A stretch of DNA of 64,000 nucleotides from Pseudodonghicola sp048268305 (GTDB lineage: Bacteria; Pseudomonadota; Alphaproteobacteria; Rhodobacterales; Rhodobacteraceae), in assembly GCF_048268305.1 (NCBI RefSeq), contig NZ_JBLWVT010000003.1:186001-250000 (forward strand), given 5' to 3'. Below the pieces are notes generated by a model. It was not told the origin of the DNA. It saw nothing but the letters and a program-made list of their open reading frames with translations, and made no database searches. The position numbers and the translations under genes were made by a program. Of the stretch, positions 58,206-64,000 are shown piece by piece (within the stretch, counting starts at the first letter, position 1; every line of letters begins with the position of its first letter).

Positions 58206-58255
58206 GGGAAAGCCGCTGAGGGCGGCGCCCGCAGGCCCGCCGCAGCGCCAGGGCC

Positions 58256-58750
58256 TCAGTTGGCGGGCAGGGTGACGCGATAGAAGGGGGCAGGGGCCGG
58301 CGCACCCGGGGCAACCGGCGTGGGGACCACGTTCTCGACCGGCGGCATCGACCGCAGCCAGGCGACCAGCGCGGCGAGATCGGGTTCCTCCAGCGCGGCA
58401 TAGCCGGGCCAGGGCATGACCGGGGCCAGCACGCGCCCGTCCGGACGCAGCCCGGTGGTGATCGCGGTCCGGATCTCCGCATCGCTCCAGTCGCCGAGAC
58501 CGGTGGTATGCGGCGTCAGGTTACTGGGCCAGAAGGTGCCGAGCCCGGGGAGCTCGAAGCCGACGGTGCCGCCCGACAGCCCGGCCTCGAACTCCGGAAG
58601 TCCGTCGGCGTCGCGCGGCATATGGCAGCCGGCGCAATCCATGATCCGGCCGAGATAGCTGCCCCGTGCGACAAGATCGGCATCCGGGGTTTCCGCGCGG
58701 GCGGTGGTGGCCAGGAAAAGGGCTGCAATGACAAGGCTGCGGATGGTCAT
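58256..58750 (-). CDS. Periplasmic class I c-type cytochrome
   Basis: A 164-residue monohaem cytochrome c with a signal peptide (residues 1-19, cut after ARA) and the haem motif CAGCH (39-43), with the Met ligand probably in PVMPWPGY. The sequence GTFWPSNLTPHTTGLGDWSD resembles cytochrome subunits of membrane alcohol/aldehyde dehydrogenases and related electron shuttles. The ATG at 58750 is taken as the start. TGCTAA repeats lie upstream. Confidence 0.9.
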   Translation of the reverse strand: MTIRSLVIAALFLATTARAETPDADLVARGSYLGRIMDCAGCHMPRDADGLPEFEAGLSGGTVGFELPGLGTFWPSNLTPHTTGLGDWSDAEIRTAITTGLRPDGRVLAPVMPWPGYAALEEPDLAALVAWLRSMPPVENVVPTPVAPGAPAPAPFYRVTLPAN

Positions 58751-58874
58751 GTTCTCTCCATGTGTTGGCCGCATCTGGGCCGTCTCGGTGGCGGCGGCAC
58801 TGCGGATGACATTGGAAAGCCCGTCCCGGGACGCCTGATGGCGTGTGGTCTAGGGGCGGTTGCATCGGCGCGCA

Positions 58875-58923
58875 TGCTAAGAGATCGCGAAGGCCATGCC
58901 TGCCTTTGCTAAAAGAATGCTAA
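58875..58923. promoter_or_regulatory. TGCTAA half-site and TGCTAA-N5-TGCTAA repeat upstream of the cytochrome c gene
   Basis: A perfect repeat TGCTAA-N5-TGCTAA lies at 58907-58923, and a further TGCTAA at 58875-58880 is 32 bases away, about three turns. Relative to the cytochrome gene the repeat has the same orientation as in front of the monooxygenase gene. Confidence 0.58.
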
Positions 58924-58988
58924 GCGTCGTCGGCTGCGGGCGATGACGGCGGAGCGATGGTTCACCCCTCCGCCCCCGATCTCGCGCC

Positions 58989-59545
58989 TCAGTCTGAGAC
59001 GTCCGACAGCGCGACATATTGCTGGGCGATCACCCCCGCGGGCACCGAGGCGCGGGCGATGCCGTGGAAGCCGTCGCAGCCGGCGACCAGCGCGCAGTCC
59101 AGCACCTTGTCTCACCCTCGTGGCGATAGTGAATCCGGGGCGCGTCGCTGTCGAGGTTTTCCAGCCGCACCACCTCGGCGTCGAAGATCAGCGGATCGCC
59201 CGCCTTCAGGCGCGCGTCGATCAGATCCTTGACCACCTCCTGCTGGCCATAGATCTTCACCGCCCGGCCGGTCAGCCCCGGCAGGTCCAGGTGGATGTTG
59301 CGGTGCTTGAACCGCATGTCGAGCCCGTTGTCGACCAGCCCCTCGCGCTCCATCCGCTCGCCGAGGCCGAGGTTGTGCAGGGTGTCGATGGTGCCCGCCT
59401 CGAGCACGCCGGCGCGCACGCGGCCCAGAACATAGTCGTGGCTGCGCGCCTCGAGGATGACACTTTCGACCCCCTGCTGTTTCAGAAGATGCGCAAGGAA
59501 GAGCCCGTCCGGGCCCGCGCCGATAATACCGACTTGGGTTGTCAT
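58989..59545 (-). pseudogene. pobA: 4-hydroxybenzoate 3-monooxygenase remnant (internal deletion plus frameshift)
   Basis: The N-terminal FAD domain of PobA is clear: MTTQVGIIGAGPDGLFLAHL, SHDYVLGRVRAGVLEAGTID, GQQEVVKDLIDARLKAGDPL. Near 59112 the frame shifts by one base; the next frame continues with CALVAGCDGFHGIARASVPA. It then jumps to VIAQQYVALSDVSD and a stop, which resembles the extreme C-terminus of PobA. About 190 internal residues (the substrate-binding half) are missing from a protein of about 390, so it cannot be active. Confidence 0.82.
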
Positions 59546-59574
59546 GGTGTCGTCTTTCAGTATCTGCGCCGAGC

Positions 59575-60379
59575 CTATCGGCTGGTGAATGTCGCGCGTC
59601 GGACCGGGGCCCGATGGAAATCCGTGGCGGGGTCGCCGAAATAGCCCAGCGGCGTGACGCGCCTGGCGTCCTCGTGACCGTTGCGCCAGATCGCCAGAGC
59701 CTCGGGCCCGAGACGGGTCGAAACCAGGGAGGGCAGCACGCTGTCCTTCATCGTCTTGGGGTTCATCGCCAGCATGATCGAGGTTTCCCATTCGCCGGCG
59801 TGGATATCGAGAAACTCGGGCGGTGTTTCCGGCGGCACGGGGTGGAAGGGCAGCACGTTGGGATGATCGGGCGGAACCCCAAGGCGGTCGATCATCGCCG
59901 CCTCGGACAGGAAGGCCGCCTGCAACGCGCTTGCCGCCGTGCCCTGCTGCACCGTCTCGAAGATCGCGGCATTATGCGCCCGGTCGTTGTGCCCCGACGT
60001 GCAGTAGAGCACCCTGAGCCCGTCGTCGGCGAGGCCTTGCATCACGTTCGACCATCAGGGCGATCATCACCTCGGGGCGCACCTTGATCGAGGCCGGAAA
60101 ACTGGCCGAGACATGGTTCCCCCCCCAGTAGAACGGCGGGATGATCAGCGCCTCGATCCCGTGATCTGCCAGCATCCGGCGCACCAGGTGCAGCCGGGCC
60201 GAGGGGATGTAGATATCGGTGCCGGTGGGCAGGTGCGGCCCGTGCTGTTCGGCCACACCGCAGCCCCAGAGCGCGATGGCACCGCGCCCCAGCGCCTCGG
60301 CCACCTCTGCATAGGTCATCTCGGCAATCGTATCCTTCAGGATCGACGCCCCCCGATCGGCGTTCAGACCGCGATCCAT
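59575..60379 (-). pseudogene. Creatininase-family amidohydrolase with frameshift
   Basis: The N-terminal part starts at an ATG at 60379: TIAEMTYAEVAEALGRGAIA, LWGCGVAEQHGPHLPTGTDI (metal-site Glu/His region), PFYWGGNHVSASFPASIKVR. Near 60045 the frame breaks. The continuation MQGLADDGLRVLYCTSGHND and HAGEWETSIMLAMNPKTM (metal Glu) is in another frame and reaches a stop at 59575. Joined, the two parts give about 265 residues, the full family length, so one frameshift is the only visible lesion. It is either a recent pseudogene or a sequencing error. Confidence 0.78.
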
Positions 60380-61021
60380 TTCTGCATCTCTTCCAGATTG
60401 TCCATAAGGTCTGTGGCCGCGCCCGCCATCACGATCCGCCCGCGGTCAAGCACGATGGCCTGATCCGAAAGCCGCAACGCGTCCTCAGCCTGCTGTTCGA
60501 CGATGATGGTGGCAAAGCCTTCCTCGCGACGCAGCCGGTCGATGGTTTCTTCCAGCTCGTCCAGGATCACCGAGGGCGAGCCCTTCGAAGGGCTCGTCCA
60601 GCAGCAGGAGTTTCGGATTGGTCATCAGCGTGCGCCCGATCGCCAGCATCTGCTGTTCGCCGCCCGAAAGCCTGTCGCCCATGTTGCGCCGCGGCTCCTT
60701 GAGCCGCGGGAAGATGTCATAGACCCGCTCAAGCCCATAGGGGCCGGGCTGGCCCGCGATCAGCACGGTGAGCCCGGTTGATCTGGACGGTCCGGGCCAG
60801 CCCCTTGTGCACGCGGGCGGCCTGGCTCTTGCGGGTGACATCCTCGCCCGCGATCAGCACCGCGCCCGAGGTCGCGGGGATCGAGCCGGTCAGGGCGTGC
60901 ACGAAAGAGGTCTTGCCGGCCCCGTTCGGCCCGATGATCGGCATGGCGCCCCCCCCGGCTGCAGGCTGAGCGACACCCGATCCACCGCGGCGAAGGAGCC
61001 GAAGCGCGAAGTCGGGATCAT
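60364..61021 (-). pseudogene. Branched-chain amino acid-type ABC ATPase remnant (livG'-livF' chimera)
   Basis: An ATG at 61019-61021 starts IPTSRFGSFAAVDRVSLSLQ. A run of eight C (60949-60956) then breaks the frame before IIGPNGAGKTSFVHALTGSI (Walker A, LivG-like). After ARTVQI the sequence jumps, in another frame, to PYGLERVYDIFPRLKEPRRN, DRLSGGEQQMLAIGRTLMTN and LLLLDEPFEGL, which is LivF-like. A third break near 60575 precedes VILDELEETIDRLRREEGFA to the stop. One extra G in the run would restore the first break. The middle is deleted, so function is lost. Confidence 0.78.
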
Positions 61022-61132
61022 TCAACGAATTGGCGCGGCCCCGACGACCGCGGCGCAACTGCTGATGGCCGAGATCGCCGCGGGCGCCTGACACCGCGCC
61101 GGCGGGGTGGTTTGAGCTGGTCGGTCACGTTG

Positions 61133-61173
61133 CCCCGCCCTGCGAGCGGCTGGTCGCGGTTCGCAGGGCGGGG
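61133..61173. terminator. Perfect 13-bp hairpin after the amidase gene
   Basis: CCCCGCCCTGCGA and TCGCAGGGCGGGG pair perfectly around a 15-base loop, 20 bases past the amidase stop. There is no T run on either side, so it may end transcription weakly or stabilise the 3' end of the intact operon before the decayed region. Confidence 0.55.
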
Positions 61174-61192
61174 CAGAGGGGTGCTCAGCCGG

Positions 61193-62485
61193 TCACGCCG
61201 GCTGAAACCGCTCCATCAGCCAATGCGCCACCGACAGGACCGCGCGGTCGTCGCCCTGGCGGCCGACGATCTGCACCCCCATCGGGGCGCCTGCGGCGTC
61301 GCGCAGGATCGGCACCGTGCAGCAGGGGAAACCCAGCAGGGACCAGAGCCGGTTGAAGATCGGATCACCGGTGCCGCTGTCGAAGGCCGGGGCGACGCCG
61401 GTGGTGGCGGGGGTCAGCCAGATGTCCCCGGGGCGGGTCTCATTCATCGCGCGGCCGCGCAGGTCAATCATCCGCTGCCGGTCGGCATGGCGCATCTCGG
61501 CCGTTTGCGCGGCGCCTTGCAGGATCTGATCCCGCAGCCCCTGCGACAGCAGATCGGGCGCGATCGCCATCTCGTGACTCAGCGCCTCTGACGCCTCGAT
61601 CGCCATCACCCGGGCGTGCAGATCGGGGATCTCCGCCATTGCAGCGACTAGGGCGTCCGAGAAGGGCACGCCCGCCAGGGGCGCCTGCCGCGCGAGGTCG
61701 TCTTCGAAGGCGGCCCAGGCCGTCTGCATCGCGGGGGTGGCGTGATCCCAGACCGGGCTGAGGAACAGCGACAGGGTGGATAGCGCGGGGGTGACGGGCT
61801 GCAATTCGAGCCCGGTCAGCGCTTCGACCCCAAGGGCTGCATCGGGGACCGAACGGGCGAAGACGCCGACGGTATCGAAGCTGCGGGCGAAGACGGTGAC
61901 GCCGCCGGTCTCGATCAGATCGAACGATGGCTTGAAGCCGACCACGCCGCAGAAGGCCGCCGGCCGGATGATCGAGCCCGACGTCTGTGTTCCCAGCGCC
62001 AGCGGCACCATCCCCGCGGCCACCGCCGCCGCCGACCCGGAGGAGGAGCCGCCTGGCGTCGCCCCGGGCACCACCGGGTTGCGGGTGCGCGAGGGCTTGT
62101 AGCCGGCGAATTCGGTGGTCTCGGTCTTGCCGAGGATCACCGCGCCGGCTTGCCGCGCCAGCGCCACCGCGCCGGCATCGAAACCGGCCACCCGGTCACG
62201 CCAGATCGGCGAGCCGCTGCGCCAGGGCAGATCGCTGACCGCGAAGATATCCTTCACCCCCAGCGCCACCCCGTGCAGCGGGCCGCGCATCGGCCCGGCA
62301 TCGAGCGCCCGGGCGGTTGCCAGGGCGCCCGCGGCATCCAGATGCACCCAGGCGCCGATCTCGTCTTCCCGTTCGGCGCAGCGCTCCAGCCGCACCCGGG
62401 TCGCGGCCTCGGCGGTCAACCGCCCCTCGGCGATCGCCCGAACGGTGTCCAGCGCGTCGGGCAGCGCGCAATTGTGGTCTTTCAT
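61193..62485 (-). CDS. Amidase (amidase-signature family)
   Basis: A 430-residue amidase-signature hydrolase with the Ser-cisSer-Lys triad: Lys in GVALGVKDIFAVSD, cis-Ser in PGGSSSGSAAAVAAGMVPLA, and the nucleophile Ser in LGTQTSGSIIRPAAFCGVVG. It hydrolyses an amide to acid and ammonia; the substrate is unknown. The ATG at 62485 is the start; an upstream extension overlaps the M20 gene. It sits in a minus-strand operon with an M20 peptidase and a branched-chain-type ABC transporter, which suggests uptake and hydrolysis of amide or peptide-like compounds. Confidence 0.92.
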   Translation of the reverse strand: MKDHNCALPDALDTVRAIAEGRLTAEAATRVRLERCAEREDEIGAWVHLDAAGALATARALDAGPMRGPLHGVALGVKDIFAVSDLPWRSGSPIWRDRVAGFDAGAVALARQAGAVILGKTETTEFAGYKPSRTRNPVVPGATPGGSSSGSAAAVAAGMVPLALGTQTSGSIIRPAAFCGVVGFKPSFDLIETGGVTVFARSFDTVGVFARSVPDAALGVEALTGLELQPVTPALSTLSLFLSPVWDHATPAMQTAWAAFEDDLARQAPLAGVPFSDALVAAMAEIPDLHARVMAIEASEALSHEMAIAPDLLSQGLRDQILQGAAQTAEMRHADRQRMIDLRGRAMNETRPGDIWLTPATTGVAPAFDSGTGDPIFNRLWSLLGFPCCTVPILRDAAGAPMGVQIVGRQGDDRAVLSVAHWLMERFQPA

Positions 62486-62489
62486 CGTT

Positions 62490-63590
62490 TCAGCCTCTCC
62501 AGCGCTCCAGTGCCCCGCGATAGATCGCGACAGCCTCTCGCAGGCGGGCGACAGCGACATATTCGTCGGTCTTATGGGCCATTCCGGGTTCGCCGGGGCC
62601 GAGGATCACCGTCGGCACATCCGCCAGCGCCGGGGTGAAGACCGAGGCGTCGGTGAAATAGCTCATCGCCATCGGCGCGGTCTCGGCCCCCGAGATGACG
62701 GCGCTTTCACGGGTGATCTCGTCCAGCCAGGGCGTGGCCGGATCGGTCCAGACCGCCGGCAGGTCGATCAGCGCCTCGATCTCGGCATCCGGCGGCAGGC
62801 AGGCGCGGATCGCGGCGATCAGCCCGGCATGGTCGATGCCGGGAACCGAGCGCAGATCCAGCGTCACCTCGCAGAGGTCGGGCACCGAATTGGTGTTCAG
62901 CCCGCCGTGGATGGTGCCGATGTTCAGCGTCGGCGGTCCCATCACCGGATGCGCCAGGCCGAGGTGGAGCGCCTCGATCTGCAGCAGTGCCCGCGCCGCC
63001 AGGCTGACCGCGTTCACCCCGCGTTCGGGCATCGAGCCATGGGCGGTCACGCCATGGAACCGCAGCCGCAGCCAGAGCGCGCCCTTGTGCCCGGGCACCG
63101 CCCGGTTGGCGGTGGGCTCGGCCACCACCAGCGCGCCGATCTGCGGCAGCCCGCCAAGCTCGGCCAGACGCCGGGCGCCGTCGCTGCCGGTTTCCTCTCC
63201 GGCGGTGATCAGCATCGCGATACCGCCCGGCGGCGTCTCTTTCAGCTCCAGCGCGGCGGCGATGAAGGCGGCGACACCGCCTTTCATGTCGGTGCTGCCG
63301 CGGCCATAGAGCCGCCCGTCCTCGATCACGCCGGCATGGGCTGGGTGGCGCCAGGGGGCGCCGCCCAGCGGCACGGTGTCGAGATGGCCGGTGAAGCCCA
63401 GGGCCCGGCCCTGGCCCAAGCCGCGCGTGGCGACAAGGTTGCAGCGCCCCGGCCCCTGTGGGACCAGTCGGCAGTCGAAGCCGCCGGCGGTCAGCAGATC
63501 GGCGCAGAACTCCATCACCGCTTGTTCGTTTCCGGGCGGGTTGATCGTGTCGAAGGCGATCAGCCGTTGCGTCAGGTCGATGACATTCAT
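62490..63590 (-). CDS. M20 family metallopeptidase (ArgE/DapE type)
   Basis: A 366-residue zinc hydrolase. The metal and catalytic motifs are GFTGHLDTVPLG, YGRGSTDMKGGVAAFIAAAL, TAGEETGSDGARRL, with GVTAHGSMPERGVNAV in the lid domain and a C-terminal His in PGMAHKTDEYV. It removes acyl or amino-acid groups from small N-acyl or dipeptide substrates. The ATG at 63590 lies 4 bases past the ABC gene stop. It lies 4 bases before the amidase gene. Confidence 0.92.
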   Translation of the reverse strand: MNVIDLTQRLIAFDTINPPGNEQAVMEFCADLLTAGGFDCRLVPQGPGRCNLVATRGLGQGRALGFTGHLDTVPLGGAPWRHPAHAGVIEDGRLYGRGSTDMKGGVAAFIAAALELKETPPGGIAMLITAGEETGSDGARRLAELGGLPQIGALVVAEPTANRAVPGHKGALWLRLRFHGVTAHGSMPERGVNAVSLAARALLQIEALHLGLAHPVMGPPTLNIGTIHGGLNTNSVPDLCEVTLDLRSVPGIDHAGLIAAIRACLPPDAEIEALIDLPAVWTDPATPWLDEITRESAVISGAETAPMAMSYFTDASVFTPALADVPTVILGPGEPGMAHKTDEYVAVARLREAVAIYRGALERWRG

Positions 63591-63594
63591 GGCT

Positions 63595-64000
63595 TCACCC
63601 AAAATAAGCTTCGTGAACGGCGGAATCCTGTGCCAGATCGGCCGCCGCGCCCTGCGCCACCAGCTTGCCCCCAGACAGCACATAGCCGTAGTCCGAGATC
63701 GCCAGCGTCTGGCGCACGTTCTGTTCGACCAGGAAGACAGTGATGCCCTGATCGCGGATATCCTTGATGATGCGGAAGTTCTCTTTGACATAGAGCGGCG
63801 ACAGCCCGAGCGAGGGTTCGTCGATCAGCAGGATCTTCGGCCCGCCCATCAGCCCGCGCCCGATCGAGACCATCGCCTGTTCACCGCCCGACATGGTGCC
63901 GGCGAGCTGATCGCGCCGCTCGGCCAGCCGGGGGAAGGTGGCAAAGACATGCTCCAGCCGCTGCCGGATCAACGCCTCGTCAGTGACCTGGAAGGCGCCC
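63595..64000 (-). CDS. livF: Branched-chain amino acid-type ABC transporter ATP-binding protein LivF, C-terminal part
   Basis: At least 134 residues, continuing beyond the window edge (GAFQVTDEALIRQRLEHVFA at the edge). It has the LivF signature TMSGGEQAMVSIGRGLMGGP, Walker B KILLIDEPSLGLSPL, D-loop and H-loop (ITVFLVEQNVRQTLAISDYG). LivF pairs with LivG to drive uptake of branched-chain amino acids, amides or other acids. Unlike the remnant at 60.4-61.0 kb, this copy is intact as far as visible. Confidence 0.92.
   Translation of the reverse strand, partial: GAFQVTDEALIRQRLEHVFATFPRLAERRDQLAGTMSGGEQAMVSIGRGLMGGPKILLIDEPSLGLSPLYVKENFRIIKDIRDQGITVFLVEQNVRQTLAISDYGYVLSGGKLVAQGAAADLAQDSAVHEAYFG

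Noticed and set aside
58909..59115. 68-codon Arg-rich frame on the minus strand
   Set aside because: It overlaps the pobA remnant in a third frame and has random-like composition.
1..64000. tRNA, rRNA, CRISPR arrays, insertion sequences or phage attachment sites
   Set aside because: Reading the gaps showed no cloverleaf-like segments, repeat-spacer arrays, transposase genes or terminal inverted repeats.

Overview
The window looks like chromosomal DNA of a high-GC alphaproteobacterium of the Rhodobacterales (Rhodobacteraceae/Roseobacter type). The evidence is a MipZ division ATPase, an F0-only ATP synthase operon with separate b' and b subunits, a zinc-free L31, a TRAP transporter, three tandem peptide deformylases before fmt, and very high GC3. 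Genes are tightly packed, often with ATGA or TGATG overlaps. I saw no tRNA, rRNA, CRISPR array or insertion sequence.

Layout. 1-2.9 kb: 5' end of hmgA facing a MarR regulator, a class III nucleotide cyclase and mipZ. 3.1-14.9 kb: translation block. rpmE and rplS are separated from trmD by a TetR gene, a quinone reductase and a YegP-like gene. The minus-strand chain running down from ffh then holds four GNAT acetyltransferases, chorismate mutase, rpsP, bluB, rimM, a membrane protein, two sulfotransferase-like proteins and trmD. 15.2-18.0 kb: azoR with a divergent LysR, an EamA exporter and an ArsR regulator. 18.2-21.0 kb: atpI-B-E-F'-F. 21.0-29.8 kb: GntR regulator, small lipoproteins, smc, lytic transglycosylase, cobD-cobC. 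30-37.7 kb: orphan receiver, glutathionyl-hydroquinone reductase, divergent ureohydrolase, MalY-type lyase, three deformylases, MaoC protein, fmt and two small membrane proteins. 37.9-42.5 kb: AraC regulator with a zinc alcohol dehydrogenase, then an FAD protein, a 31-residue membrane peptide and an esterase on the minus strand. 42.8-47.3 kb: sulfate ABC transporter followed by an Lrp regulator. 47.3-54.6 kb: PAS-LuxR regulator divergent from a thiolase, acyl-CoA synthetase, TRAP transporter and SDR cluster for an unidentified organic acid. 54.7-58.8 kb: flavin monooxygenase, PNPOx protein, a PNPOx-GAF-winged-helix regulator and a cytochrome c. 59-61.1 kb: decayed genes (pobA, creatininase, liv ABC ATPase). 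61.2-64 kb: amidase, M20 peptidase and the end of an intact livF.

Most notable observations: (1) a TGCTAA-N5-TGCTAA direct repeat shared by the monooxygenase/PNPOx promoter region and the upstream region of the cytochrome c gene, flanking the PNPOx-GAF-winged-helix gene, which suggests a small self-contained redox regulon; (2) a third peptide deformylase that has lost both its metal-ligand Cys and its catalytic Glu; (3) a run of remnants with internal deletions and frameshifts at 59-61 kb; (4) non-ribosomal genes (four GNATs, bluB, two sulfotransferases) inside the ffh-rpsP-rimM-trmD chain; (5) a sulfate-binding protein with about 50 extra residues ahead of its signal sequence; (6) several palindromic operators with helically phased spacing and two unlisted membrane micro-proteins.
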